A stretch of DNA of 64,000 nt, taken from CALHRB01 sp964473465 (GTDB lineage: Bacteria > Bacteroidota > Ignavibacteria > Kapaibacteriales > UBA2268). Below are positions 36,151-46,021 of the stretch, piece by piece. The DNA is taken from the NCBI GenBank assembly GCA_964473465.1, contig CAYYPE010000011.1:1-64000 (forward strand). Reading direction: 5' to 3'. The notes beneath the pieces are model-generated. The model was not told the DNA's origin. It saw nothing but the letters and a program-made list of their open reading frames with translations, and ran no database searches. The position numbers were made by a program, and so were the translations under genes. Within the stretch, counting starts at the first letter, position 1. Each line of letters starts with the position of its first letter.

Positions 36151-37923
36151 TTATTTTAATAGAATTACTGGTTTTGAATATAATTTATTGTTGTTTTCTA
36201 TAGTAATATAATACAATCCGCTGCTTAATACTTTGTTTATCTGAAATTTTATTTCGTCCTGAATTATTGGCTCAACAGACGTATTAAAAACTAATCTTCC
36301 ATCTGAAGAAACCAAACTTATTTTTATAGGTGAATAAGCAGGCTTAATTAATTTGATAATTATCTCAGATTTGTCAGTCATAGGGTTAGAAATAACATTG
36401 AATGAAAAATCGGTATAATTATCATCATTAACCTGACTTGGGGAAGTGCCCTCACCAGTCAGTTGAATTTCAAATACTGGGGAATTCAGTGCATCAGAAT
36501 AAATTCTTAGTGTGCCGTTATAGATTTTTTCCTCTTTGGGCTGGAAATATACTTCTTTTAATTTTTTTCCTCCGGGAGGGATTTTTGCACTTGTAACTCC
36601 GTCTCCAAAGAAAATTTGATCGGCATCATCGAAGATTAACATACTATCTACGCTTAAATTAACATTACCTGAATTAATAATATCAAAGGACCTGGAAACT
36701 TTTTCTCCTATTGGGGTTTTTCCAAAATCTAATTTATTACCAGTCAAACTAACGGAAATAAGCCCACCAGACCTGATATCTCCGTTTCCGGTAAGATTCA
36801 CTGCTTTTTCGGACTCTGTTTGAGAATTCGATTTAATGATTAAAAAATCAGCGTAATAGCCCTTTTCTTTTGGTTTGAATCGGAGTGTTACGGTGTGAAC
36901 CTCTCCCGATTTGAGAGTTAAGGGATTTCCCCCATCAATAATTGAGAAGGCATTTTTGCCGCTGAAATTTTCGACTTCAATTGAACTTACTATCAAATCC
37001 TGAGTGCCAATATTTCGAAAGCTAACAGTTGATTCGGAGCTATCACCAACATAAACATAGCCAAAATCAACATTTTCGTCAAGAGATTGAATCTGTGCAC
37101 CGGGTTGAAGCTCTCCTTCGGTTAACCATTTCATACCTCTTTCAATGATGGAGTAACGATAGATATTTCCTGCAATATTTTCAAATCCATAACTCCAAAA
37201 AACAATCTTTGATTTTCCAACCTGAGTTCTGATTCCGAGTAATGTGTCATTCAAAGGTGCCGGGTGTGTCCTTGTGAAAATATCTACCGGAAAATATTTG
37301 TTTGGGTCTTTGGTTTTAAAAACATCAACATAAAGAACTGTGTCTAATGGTGTATGCTTGGTTGAGCCTTGTATATAAGTCTGATTGCAGAACCTGACAT
37401 CAGCTTTGCCAATTGGGTCTTTTGGAGACCCTCTAACAACATATCCCTGAAAATAAATTGTATTACCGCTAATGTAGTGAACGGGCATCCTTTTAATAAA
37501 TTCGACACCAAGAATATTTGTAAGAAAATTATTGACTTCAGGATGTTTCACTTGTGATTTTGGATCAAATTCTCCCCATAGACCATTTTTGGCAATAATC
37601 ATCACACTTCTTCCTGAATCAATCATCATTTTGATTTTGTCTATCACATAGTGTTTGCCTGATGGTGTTCTTACACTTAAAGGATATTCACCCATTGCAA
37701 AGATTGCAACTTTGTAGTCTGTTATTTTAATTACATCAAGAATTTCATCAGCAAAAGGAAAAGATTCAACTTCAATTCCGCAATATTCCATCAAATTATT
37801 TTCATATACTCTGGGACCGTATTTAACATCCAGATTATTGAAATAAATATATTCGCAGGAAAACGAGTAAAATAATGGTATAAATAAAGAGAGTAAAGAA
37901 AAGAGAAGATTTTTAAGTTTCAT
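36151..37923 (-). CDS. exported GATase/flavodoxin-like plus ASH-domain protein with T9SS tail (paralog 2)
   Basis: 590 residues with the same domain order as its downstream neighbour: signal peptide; alpha/beta region (about 25-275; DYKVAIFAMGEYPL, KMMIDSGRSVMIIAKNG, FLTNILGVEFIKRMPVHYIS, GKSKIVFWSYGFENIAG); ASH units VDFGYVYVGDSSESTVSFRN and LDFGKTPIGEKVSRSFDIIN; C-terminal sorting domain from FNVISNPMTDKSEI, where SNP replaces the usual PNP. Only 13 bases separate its stop from the next start, so these two are one transcript. The paralogs are recognisably related throughout but clearly diverged, so the duplication is old. Confidence 0.8.
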   Translation of the reverse strand: MKLKNLLFSLLSLFIPLFYSFSCEYIYFNNLDVKYGPRVYENNLMEYCGIEVESFPFADEILDVIKITDYKVAIFAMGEYPLSVRTPSGKHYVIDKIKMMIDSGRSVMIIAKNGLWGEFDPKSQVKHPEVNNFLTNILGVEFIKRMPVHYISGNTIYFQGYVVRGSPKDPIGKADVRFCNQTYIQGSTKHTPLDTVLYVDVFKTKDPNKYFPVDIFTRTHPAPLNDTLLGIRTQVGKSKIVFWSYGFENIAGNIYRYSIIERGMKWLTEGELQPGAQIQSLDENVDFGYVYVGDSSESTVSFRNIGTQDLIVSSIEVENFSGKNAFSIIDGGNPLTLKSGEVHTVTLRFKPKEKGYYADFLIIKSNSQTESEKAVNLTGNGDIRSGGLISVSLTGNKLDFGKTPIGEKVSRSFDIINSGNVNLSVDSMLIFDDADQIFFGDGVTSAKIPPGGKKLKEVYFQPKEEKIYNGTLRIYSDALNSPVFEIQLTGEGTSPSQVNDDNYTDFSFNVISNPMTDKSEIIIKLIKPAYSPIKISLVSSDGRLVFNTSVEPIIQDEIKFQINKVLSSGLYYITIENNNKLYSKPVILLK

Positions 37924-37987
37924 ATTTGTCTCCTTTAAATAATTGAGACTAATTTAAAAAAGCATTTTTGGATTCCAACTTTGATAT

Positions 37988-38036
37988 TTAAAAAGGGGAA
38001 GAATCCATCTTTTTGTTGAAGATGGATTCGACGCCC
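37988..38036 (-). terminator. terminator after the 918-aa exported protein gene
   Basis: Perfect 11-bp stem (38000-38010 with 38018-38028), extended by a 4-bp outer stem across a small internal loop, with TTTTT following on the reverse strand. It separates paralog 3 from paralogs 1 and 2, perhaps partially. Confidence 0.8.
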
Positions 38037-38073
38037 TGAATTAATAATAATAAATTAAAAGAAATCACAAGAT

Positions 38074-40830
38074 TTACTTATTGATAATAAGGGGTAAATT
38101 AACCCTTGTTCCCTCAATATTTGCTAAAATGAAATAAATACCTGAGCTTAAACTTTCGGCATTAATATCCAATTGATGATTTCCGGGGTTAGTTGTTTGT
38201 TCATAAAGTGAACTTATAACTTTTCCACTCATATCAATCAATTGAATGTTAATATTCTTAGGTGTATATCCGCCAAGTGTGAAGTCAATTTTACCGATTA
38301 AAGATATTGGATTTGGTGTTGCTTTGATCTTAAACAATCCATTCTCAGAAACGGCCTCGCTAACGGAAGAAGCGACGTCGGATTCACCTACCAATTGAAT
38401 TTCGAAACTTGGGAAGTTTTTAGCATTTGAAGTTATACTAATTGTTCCCTCGTATTTTTTATTTTCCTCTGTTGGGCTAAATTTGACTGTAATAGTTCTG
38501 CTATCATCTTTTGGAACAGTCCCGGGTTCGCTTCCATCAACAAATGAAAATACTTCGTTATCATTTTTTGTGAATTTGATTTCACTAATAACTAAATCTT
38601 CACTGCCATTATTGAAAATAATTACATCTTTATTCATAGATTTTCCGGGCTTAACCTTAGGCGAAGTCCATTCAAGTTTTTGTTTATTTGCAGAAATTTG
38701 AGCACCAGCACCGGGAGCACCTTCGGCAATAAGATTGACAACTTCATCTTTGGCATTTTCAGCATTTGAAGTGATAAAGATTGAACCATCATATTTCTTG
38801 GCTGCCTTGGGGGTGAATTTTACTGTAACTGCAATCAGTTGTCCTGGTTTTATTGTTACGGGAGTTGTGCCACCCTCAGTAATTTCAAAAACACCATCTG
38901 GGTCGTAATCGGGGTCATTATAAAGTTTTGAAATTATTAAATCTTTGTCGCCATCATTTTTTATTGAGAAGGACATTTCTTTGGAAGAGCCAACCTGAAC
39001 CTTGTCAAAATTCAATGTTGAATTAGATAAAGTAATTTTTGGACCACCAGAAGAAGTAGTCGTGGTTAACCATTTCATTGCCTGCGAAAGCAATTTAGCC
39101 CTTGAACCCTGATCATCGAAAGCTCCTAAATCAAAGCCGCAATAAATAAGTTTTGCAAATCCATTATCAAACTTAAATCCAGCAATATCAGATGGCTTAT
39201 TATTATATACGAAACAAGCTGTGGATTTGCTGTTTGATGGTATAGAGAAAATATCAGAGAAGAAATTATAACCATTCTGCGGATTTGCATTGCTTGGGGC
39301 TATTATATTCATCCCGACGGGGTCTCCATCAATCCCGTTAACATTGTAGCGAAGCAAACTTATCTGGTTGTTATTCACAGAGTATCTTTGATCGGCTCTT
39401 ACCCAGTTAACTCCTAATATGTCAGTAAAAAATGTTTTATATTCCCATGGTGCATTAAATTGAGCGGTATAAGTATAAAATCCAGTGCAATCCGAGAAAA
39501 TTAACACGTTCTTTCTCATGCTGATCATTGAATTAATCGTGTTCAGCATTGATTGTGATAATGGATTGATTATAATATTGCCACCAAAATATGAAGATGT
39601 GCTGAAAATTGCTACATCAAAGTTAGTCGGTGGATATGCCTGAATAGTTTCGGTAGCGTAGGGAATTACAGCTAAATCCTTATTGTATGTTGCCAATTGA
39701 GCAAAGGCATTAATATAGTGTGTAATCCATGGGTTATAACCCGAATATAAAGCATATTTGGTGTCCTCAGTAAGGATATAAAAATCTGCCGTTGTGGGAG
39801 CACTTGCCGAATTTGTATTTGGTGTTGCTTTTATTATTATTGCGGCAAAACCAGCGTTATCTTTGGTCTTCACTGTAACAGTCAATTCTGTGGAAGCATT
39901 AGCTGCCAACGTTGTTGATGTTGGGCTGACAGTTGCTGTCCATCCTGTTGGGAGGAAGCTTGTCGGGTCAACAACAATATCAAACTTAAGGCTTGATTTA
40001 TTAGGATTTGTTAAAGTAATTTTCTTTGTCAAAGTATTATTTCTGGCAGATGTGAGGAACCTATCGGCGATTGTTTCGAATTTGCCGGTAACCATACTCT
40101 GAGCAGCCTGATATACTTCTTTTGTTGCATCATCCTGAACAAAAGCGACAACATAAATTTTCGCTTTATCCCAACCGGACTGAATTGTGTAAGTATGTGT
40201 AAATTTCTTAGTTTCATCTGCTGCAAGATTAATAGTTGTTCCATTATGATCGGGCAACATTTTTCTAACAACCCATGGAAATTCTTTTTCACCGTTAGAG
40301 CCCGGTGGTGTTGAAAAAACAACATTTTGTTCAACCACGCAAATTCTAAGCTTCTTGTTTGATAATGCTTGTGAAGTGTGAATTTCAACATCAACAGATG
40401 AGTTTGAACCAGTCCTTGTCTCTGTTACATTGAGTGTAATCGGAGACATTTGAGTTCTTAATGAAGCAAGTGAGGAGCCAATATTTGCTATACTTGCGGG
40501 ATGACCCCGAACTGTTCCAAGAAAAACATAATGAGGAACACCATTAACTTGATAATAACTCGTCCTTCCATTATGCATTGTAGGGTTCTCGGCATTAAAA
40601 GGGTCGGAACCGGGAAAATTAGGATGGAATACTATTGGTATTAATACATCCAGATTATTACTCACGTAACTTTTAAAAGTTGGATTTGAAGCAGCACAAG
40701 GTCCGCAAGATGCATTAGTAAATTCCTCCAGAAGTCCTTTTTTGGGGGAATCTGCAAAGCTGAGATGAATACAAAACAGGAAACTGATTGAAATCATCAA
40801 TAAGCTTGTAAAGCGTTTTAAATTAATCAT
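38074..40830 (-). CDS. exported Omp28/thioredoxin-like, GATase-like and ASH-domain protein with T9SS tail (paralog 3)
   Basis: 918 residues. A signal peptide (1-26) is followed by an Omp28-like thioredoxin-fold domain with a CGPC redox motif (Cys42, Cys45; KKGLLEEFTNASCGPCAAS), then a beta domain, an alpha/beta region (about 355-600; NFDVAIFSTSSYFG, INSMISMRKNVLIFSDC, FFTDILGVNWVRADQRYSV), two ASH units (LNFDKVQVGSSKEMSFSIKN and a second near 715), and a sorting domain from IKATPNPISLIGKIDF. It carries the shared core of the next two genes plus the redox domain in front. CGPC suggests thiol-disulfide activity outside the cell; not proven. Confidence 0.82.
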   Translation of the reverse strand: MINLKRFTSLLMISISFLFCIHLSFADSPKKGLLEEFTNASCGPCAASNPTFKSYVSNNLDVLIPIVFHPNFPGSDPFNAENPTMHNGRTSYYQVNGVPHYVFLGTVRGHPASIANIGSSLASLRTQMSPITLNVTETRTGSNSSVDVEIHTSQALSNKKLRICVVEQNVVFSTPPGSNGEKEFPWVVRKMLPDHNGTTINLAADETKKFTHTYTIQSGWDKAKIYVVAFVQDDATKEVYQAAQSMVTGKFETIADRFLTSARNNTLTKKITLTNPNKSSLKFDIVVDPTSFLPTGWTATVSPTSTTLAANASTELTVTVKTKDNAGFAAIIIKATPNTNSASAPTTADFYILTEDTKYALYSGYNPWITHYINAFAQLATYNKDLAVIPYATETIQAYPPTNFDVAIFSTSSYFGGNIIINPLSQSMLNTINSMISMRKNVLIFSDCTGFYTYTAQFNAPWEYKTFFTDILGVNWVRADQRYSVNNNQISLLRYNVNGIDGDPVGMNIIAPSNANPQNGYNFFSDIFSIPSNSKSTACFVYNNKPSDIAGFKFDNGFAKLIYCGFDLGAFDDQGSRAKLLSQAMKWLTTTTSSGGPKITLSNSTLNFDKVQVGSSKEMSFSIKNDGDKDLIISKLYNDPDYDPDGVFEITEGGTTPVTIKPGQLIAVTVKFTPKAAKKYDGSIFITSNAENAKDEVVNLIAEGAPGAGAQISANKQKLEWTSPKVKPGKSMNKDVIIFNNGSEDLVISEIKFTKNDNEVFSFVDGSEPGTVPKDDSRTITVKFSPTEENKKYEGTISITSNAKNFPSFEIQLVGESDVASSVSEAVSENGLFKIKATPNPISLIGKIDFTLGGYTPKNINIQLIDMSGKVISSLYEQTTNPGNHQLDINAESLSSGIYFILANIEGTRVNLPLIINK

Positions 40831-40883
40831 AAAATATCCTTGATAATAATTAAAAAAACAATCAGATTTATTTTTCTATAACA

Positions 40884-40915
40884 CAAATATAATATATAAA
40901 GTTACAAGTTTCATA
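40884..40915 (-). promoter_or_regulatory. promoter candidate for the exported paralog array
   Basis: On the reverse strand, TATATTTG (complement of 40884-40891) matches TAnnTTTG, with TATG 20 bases upstream (complement of 40912-40915) as a 3 of 4 match to the -33 element; 53 bases before the ATG at 40830. Confidence 0.35.
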
Positions 40916-40955
40916 AATTATTTTTATCTACATTAAATTTTTTATAAAGAACAGA

Positions 40956-42149
40956 TTAAGGAATTGCAATAACACCTAATATTGCTTTGCGGTGAGCTCC
41001 TGTTGCTGAGGGTATGTTGCCATGCAAACGACCAATTGTTCGCCATGCCAGATAAGCGAAGCATAAAGCTTCTTTCGCATCGTAAGGTACTCCAAAATCA
41101 TCTGTTAAATATAATTCGACTTCAGGTAAATACGCTTTTATCCTATCAATAATAAATAAGTTTTGAGAGCCACCACCTGAAACTATCAATTTACCTCCGA
41201 AATTTGTATATCTTTTTATATTTATGTAAATACTCCATGCGGTAAATTCTGATAAAGTACAGATAAAATCATTATAATCAAATTTTTCAAGACCTGTCCA
41301 GTTCATAATTGAAGAAATATAATCTTCGTTAAAGAGTTCCCTGCCTGTTGATTTGGGTGGAGTTTTATGAACAAATTCATTCTGTTTTAGGACTTCGAAC
41401 AAAGGTTCAATTATTTTGCCGCTTCTGGCGTGAAAACCCAAATCATCATAAGGTTGATTCAGATATTTCTGCATAAATGTATCAATGAGAACATTACCGG
41501 GACCGGTGTCGAAAGCTATTACCTCATCTTCACTTGAGTTAGCTGGTATATAAGTTATATTAGCCATTCCACCAATATTAAGCATTATAATATTTTCAAC
41601 TTTACTTGCAAAAAAATTATAATCAAATATTGGAACTAGGGGAGCACCCTGTCCGCCAAGTGCTATGTCTGCAGTGCGAAAATCGCCAACAACAGGCACA
41701 TTAATAATATTTGCAAGAAAGGAGGCTGAACCTAACTGAAGTGTATGTCCCTTTGAAATTGAATTAACATCCATATTTATTTGAGGTTCATGCCAGACTG
41801 TTTGTCCATGAATACCTACCGCATCGAGCTCAAAAGGGGATAAATTAGCACTTTTAAGTATTGATTTGACTGAATGAGCGTATAATCTGGATAATTCCGA
41901 ATTTACAAATGACAGTTCCGATATACTGGAGTCTGACTTGATAATTTTATGGATTAGTTTTGTTATTTTATCGGGTATATCGGATTTATGCTGCTCAATC
42001 AAAGTGAATTGATGCTTACCGAAAATATCAACTGAAAATGAAGCTAAAACGGAATCAATTGAATCAATGGAAGTCCCGGTCATTAAGCCACAAATAAGTC
42101 TTGGCTTTGAGAACCATTGTTTTGGATGGAGAAACAAATAATCACTCAT
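40956..42149 (-). CDS. anmK: anhydro-N-acetylmuramic acid kinase
   Basis: Cell-wall recycling enzyme: cleaves the 1,6-anhydro ring of anhydro-MurNAc with phosphorylation to MurNAc-6-phosphate, using ATP. The 397 residues show the family blocks CGLMTGTSIDSIDSVLASF (ATP/sugar-binding N-terminus), GIHGQTVWHEP, VVGDFRTADIALGGQGAPLVP with the catalytic-site DFR and GGQGAPL, NIGGMANIT, DTGPGN, and IVSGGGSQN. It lies 64 bases downstream of the OPT transporter gene on the same strand, with a hairpin between. No murQ or other recycling gene is adjacent. Confidence 0.95.
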   Translation of the reverse strand: MSDYLFLHPKQWFSKPRLICGLMTGTSIDSIDSVLASFSVDIFGKHQFTLIEQHKSDIPDKITKLIHKIIKSDSSISELSFVNSELSRLYAHSVKSILKSANLSPFELDAVGIHGQTVWHEPQINMDVNSISKGHTLQLGSASFLANIINVPVVGDFRTADIALGGQGAPLVPIFDYNFFASKVENIIMLNIGGMANITYIPANSSEDEVIAFDTGPGNVLIDTFMQKYLNQPYDDLGFHARSGKIIEPLFEVLKQNEFVHKTPPKSTGRELFNEDYISSIMNWTGLEKFDYNDFICTLSEFTAWSIYINIKRYTNFGGKLIVSGGGSQNLFIIDRIKAYLPEVELYLTDDFGVPYDAKEALCFAYLAWRTIGRLHGNIPSATGAHRKAILGVIAIP

Positions 42150-42164
42150 TTTGTCTAAATTGTA

Positions 42165-42190
42165 AACAAGGGGTTAAAAAACCCCTTGTT
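42165..42190 (-). other. intergenic hairpin between the OPT transporter gene and anmK
   Basis: Perfect 11-bp inverted repeat AACAAGGGGTT/AACCCCTTGTT (42165-42175 with 42180-42190), 4-base loop. No T run follows on the reverse strand, so it looks more like a processing or partial-attenuation hairpin than a full terminator. Confidence 0.6.
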
Positions 42191-42213
42191 AAATTTTTGT
42201 TATTAGAAGAATA

Positions 42214-44511
42214 TTAAACCATAGCAGCGGGCGGTGCAGGTTCGTCAGGACTACCCGCATTTTTTACAGGGGTTCTGACCAGTATCCAGCCAACTACAAG
42301 AAATACAAGCAAACTAATAAAGAATGTTGGATTATCAAATAATGTTGGAATCTTCCATTCTAAAACAGCAAACAGAGCAAAAAGCAATCCAATTAAAGCT
42401 TCTCCTGCAATTAGACCAGCGGCCAGTAAGACGCCGGTATTACCAACTCTTGCTTGTTGAGCCTCGTTGAATTTTTTCTTTTCTACAACTTTATCGAGTA
42501 TGCCTTTTATCAAACCGCCGATGAAGATAGCAAATGAGGTTTCGAGCGGGAGATACATACCAACACACACAAGCATCGGACTTTTAACTTTAACGAGAAT
42601 AAACCCGATTGCCATTAAAATTCCAACAATAATCAAGCCCCATTCCATACTGCCTCCAAGAATACCCTGAGAAAGGATTGCCATCAATGATGCCTGTGGA
42701 GCCGGATATTCTTTTCCACCGAGACCTGTAACTCCGGGTGTGTAAGATCCATTGCCATTTTCCTGAATATCACCTTGATGTAGGACGAGCAACGGAAAAA
42801 ACATTACAGCAGCAGCCAGAATAATACCAAGTATATCTCCGATCTGCATTTTCCATGGCGTTCCACCTATGATATGACCGACTTTCAAGTCCTGAAGCAT
42901 TTCACCAGCGACAGCAGCTGCAACACATACAACTGCCGCAACACCGAGAACTGCCGGAACTCCTGCTTCTCCTTTTGTGCCGAGAATTACCATTAGTACC
43001 GCTGCAATCAATAATGTTGATATTGTTAAACCACTTATTGGATTATTGCTTGAACCTATCAAACCAACCAAATATCCAGAAACTGCAGCAAAAAAGAAAC
43101 CAGCTATCACCATTACAACTGTAGCAATCAGAGCCGGTATTAAGGTTCCCGAAAACCAATAATAAATAAAGAAAGTAGCAACCGAAGCCAGGAGAATTAA
43201 AATAAACACCCACTTGAAATCCATATCCTGCTGTGTTCTGTCCTCAGCAACAGTGCCACCTGCGGCTTTTTTTGTATCTCTGACAGCTCTTCCAATGCCT
43301 TGAATCAAACTTTTTCTCATTCTCCACAATGTGAAGGCAGCACTCATTAGCATTCCACCGATTGCAATTTTTCTAACAACATTTTTCCATGTTGACTCGC
43401 CGACCTCAACCCAAGACTCATTATTCATTTCGTTATAGCTATTTGCCATTTCTGACTCACTTCCACTTTCGTATTCAGATTTTGCTTTTTGGAATCTACT
43501 TTCAGCTTCTACCTGGGCTGAAGAATAAATCAATACTTCTTCTTCTGTAGCTTTATTACTTTCCAAATGAACTAGAATCTTATTCTTTTCTTTTTGAGCT
43601 AAGTCAAATAATTCACTATCGGAAAGACCAGGATTTTTGGCTTTTTTGTTTTCGATAATTTTTTCAATGAAAACTGAATTAAAATATTTATCTTTATTTA
43701 TATTGTCAATGTTGATGGCAGGAGCAATGAAAAACATCAAAACAGGTACGAAAAGTCCCCACGCAAGCAAACCGCCTGTAAAGTTTAGTGCGGCAAGATT
43801 TGGTCCTATAATATAACCAACACCCATATATGCAGGACTAACGCCTGGCGTACTGATTATTGAGCCGCCACCTGTTCCGATTGAGGTTCCTCCGATTTTG
43901 ATTGAGCCGGTAGCAAATGGGAAATAATGCGACCAACTTGCAGCGAATAATTTTATTTGCTTTAAAACTTGAATCAAGGCACCAATACCCATAGCTGAAA
44001 ATAAGAATTTTGCACCGCTTGAACCCGTTCTCCCAGCTTTATGAATTTCAGCAGCTGCAACTGATTCAGGAAAAGGAAGCTCTCTATCCTCGACCATCAC
44101 CCTTCTTATTATTGTAATAAAAAGAATACCAAACAAACCTCCTACAAGCAATACTGCTGAAGTTTGAAGATAGTTCGATACTGACCAGAAATTCTGTCCA
44201 TCCCAGACACCAGCAATTATAAAAGCTGGTATGGTAAATATGGCTCCCGCAGCTACTGATTCTCCTATTGAACCGACAGTTCTGGCTATGTTTTCTTCAA
44301 GAATAGATCCCTTAAAAATTTTCAAGAATGCCATTCCTATAACTGCTGCTGGATAGGTAGCGGCTATAGTCATTCCTGCTTTTAAACCAAGATAAGCATT
44401 TGCAGCACCAAGCACAACAGACATAATTAATCCAATGACTAATGCACGTATCGTCATTTCTGCCATTGGCATATCAGGGGGGACAAATGGGACGTATTTC
44501 TTATCTTCCAT
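42214..44511 (-). CDS. OPT-family oligopeptide transporter
   Basis: Inner-membrane proton-coupled peptide transporter, 765 residues with about 14-16 membrane segments. The OPT signatures are clear: GAANAYLGLKAGMTIAATYPAAVIG at the N-terminus (about 38-62), ENIARTVGSIGESVAAGAIFTIPAF, and GVAAVVCVAAAVAGEMLQDLKVG in the second half. A highly charged 90-residue insert (about 280-370, with KNPGLSDSELFDLAQ and AQVEAESRFQKAKSEYESG) sits between membrane segments. The start has GGAG seven bases upstream. The M20 dipeptidase gene lies 64 bases upstream in the same direction, so import plus hydrolysis of short peptides is a natural pairing. Metal-siderophore transport (YSL-like) is a less likely alternative. 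Confidence 0.93.
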   Translation of the reverse strand: MEDKKYVPFVPPDMPMAEMTIRALVIGLIMSVVLGAANAYLGLKAGMTIAATYPAAVIGMAFLKIFKGSILEENIARTVGSIGESVAAGAIFTIPAFIIAGVWDGQNFWSVSNYLQTSAVLLVGGLFGILFITIIRRVMVEDRELPFPESVAAAEIHKAGRTGSSGAKFLFSAMGIGALIQVLKQIKLFAASWSHYFPFATGSIKIGGTSIGTGGGSIISTPGVSPAYMGVGYIIGPNLAALNFTGGLLAWGLFVPVLMFFIAPAINIDNINKDKYFNSVFIEKIIENKKAKNPGLSDSELFDLAQKEKNKILVHLESNKATEEEVLIYSSAQVEAESRFQKAKSEYESGSESEMANSYNEMNNESWVEVGESTWKNVVRKIAIGGMLMSAAFTLWRMRKSLIQGIGRAVRDTKKAAGGTVAEDRTQQDMDFKWVFILILLASVATFFIYYWFSGTLIPALIATVVMVIAGFFFAAVSGYLVGLIGSSNNPISGLTISTLLIAAVLMVILGTKGEAGVPAVLGVAAVVCVAAAVAGEMLQDLKVGHIIGGTPWKMQIGDILGIILAAAVMFFPLLVLHQGDIQENGNGSYTPGVTGLGGKEYPAPQASLMAILSQGILGGSMEWGLIIVGILMAIGFILVKVKSPMLVCVGMYLPLETSFAIFIGGLIKGILDKVVEKKKFNEAQQARVGNTGVLLAAGLIAGEALIGLLFALFAVLEWKIPTLFDNPTFFISLLVFLVVGWILVRTPVKNAGSPDEPAPPAAMV

Positions 44512-44575
44512 AATAGCTCCTTATTTAATTTAATACTATAAAACAATAAATCTAATATCCATTATTTATTAAATA

Positions 44576-45943
44576 TTATTTGCCGAATTCATCCAGAAAC
44601 AGAGCAGAAACTTTAATACCGCCGAAGAAATTCTCAATAGTAAAATTTTCATTTGGGGAATGTATATTATCTCCCGGCAAACCCATACCCATCAATACTG
44701 ATGGGGCATTTAATACTTCAAGAAATGTTGATACAATAGGTATCGAACCACCCTCTCTTGTGAATAGAACCTCTTTGCCAAAAGCACTTTGGAAAGCTTT
44801 TACGGCAGATTTTATTCCTTTGCTGTCCAATGGAACCAGAACAGGATTGCCACCATGTAGCTTTTTTATTTCGATTTTAACAGTTGGTGGAGCAAGATTT
44901 TTTAAATGTTTTTCAATTTTATTAATGATATCGTCAGGCTTTTGGTCGGGGACCAATCTCATAGAAATTTTTGCTGTAGCTTTCGAAGGAATAATAGTTT
45001 TTGCACCTTCACCTGTGTAGCCTCCATAGATACCGTTTAGATCAAGAGTCGGTCGGGCAGAAACTCTTTCGAGGGTAGTAAATCCGATTTCACCATTGAC
45101 CATAGCAATACCCAGATCTTTGCAATATTCCTCTTCATCAAATGGCAGTTTTTTGAAATTTGCCCGTTCTTCGTTTGATAGTGGTCTAACATCATCATAA
45201 AATCCGGGTATGGTTATTCTACCATAATCATCTTTAAGTTTTGAAATCATCCAACAAAGAACATTCAAAGGATTATCAATTCCTCCGCCATAAGTTCCTG
45301 AATGAAGGTCCCGATTTGGTCCTGTAATAGTCAGTTCGACAAATGCAATGCCACGCAATGAGTAGCATATCGAAGGTTTTCCTTCGGCAAACCATTCTGT
45401 ATCTGAGATAAGAACTGTATCGCAAAGTAGCATTTCACGATTGTTTTCTATGAATTCATCTAAATGGTTGCTCCCGGCTTCTTCTTCGCCTTCTATAAGG
45501 AATTTTATATTAACAGGGAGCTTTCCAACTGTTTTTAAGTATGATTCCACAGCTTTGACATGAATAAACAACTGCCCTTTGTCATCTGCACTACCTCGGG
45601 CAAATATTTTTCCATTTTTGACAATAGGATCGAAAGGTGGAAATTCCCATAAATTCAATGGGTCAACGGGTTGAACATCGTAATGGCCATACACAAGGAC
45701 AGTCGGAGCTTCGGTTCCGGCTTCGAGCCACTCTCCATAAACGATTGAGTGCCCTGCTGTTGGTATAATCCTGACATTATTCAATCCTGCTGATTTCATA
45801 TTTTCAGAAAGCCATTCGGCAGCCTGAGTCATATAATCTTTATATGATGAAATGCTGCTGATGCTTGGTATTCTTAAGAATTCGATTAGCTCATTTAGAA
45901 ATCTATCTTCGTTATTTGAAATGTAATTTAATATTTCATTCAT
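44576..45943 (-). CDS. M20-family dipeptidase
   Basis: Zinc-dependent cytosolic dipeptidase (CNDP/PepV-like), 455 residues. The di-metal site is visible: YGHYDVQPVDP (His/Asp, about residue 87), GSADDKGQ (bridging Asp, about 117), EGEEEAGS (catalytic Glu and ligand) and the C-terminal His in GDNIHSPNENF. The dimerisation lid (about 195-310) contains GPNRDLHSGTYGGGI. It is the first gene of a likely transcript with the OPT transporter 64 bases downstream. No signal peptide, so it acts on imported peptides. Confidence 0.95.
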   Translation of the reverse strand: MNEILNYISNNEDRFLNELIEFLRIPSISSISSYKDYMTQAAEWLSENMKSAGLNNVRIIPTAGHSIVYGEWLEAGTEAPTVLVYGHYDVQPVDPLNLWEFPPFDPIVKNGKIFARGSADDKGQLFIHVKAVESYLKTVGKLPVNIKFLIEGEEEAGSNHLDEFIENNREMLLCDTVLISDTEWFAEGKPSICYSLRGIAFVELTITGPNRDLHSGTYGGGIDNPLNVLCWMISKLKDDYGRITIPGFYDDVRPLSNEERANFKKLPFDEEEYCKDLGIAMVNGEIGFTTLERVSARPTLDLNGIYGGYTGEGAKTIIPSKATAKISMRLVPDQKPDDIINKIEKHLKNLAPPTVKIEIKKLHGGNPVLVPLDSKGIKSAVKAFQSAFGKEVLFTREGGSIPIVSTFLEVLNAPSVLMGMGLPGDNIHSPNENFTIENFFGGIKVSALFLDEFGK

Positions 45944-46021
45944 AACTATTTAGGTAAATAATAAAAAATTAAAAATATAAAAAATTTATGAATTATTATT
46001 AATACATATTTTTTAATTAAT

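Noticed and set aside
44580..45020. 146-residue forward frame inside the M20 dipeptidase gene
   Set aside because: Antisense shadow of a complete family member.
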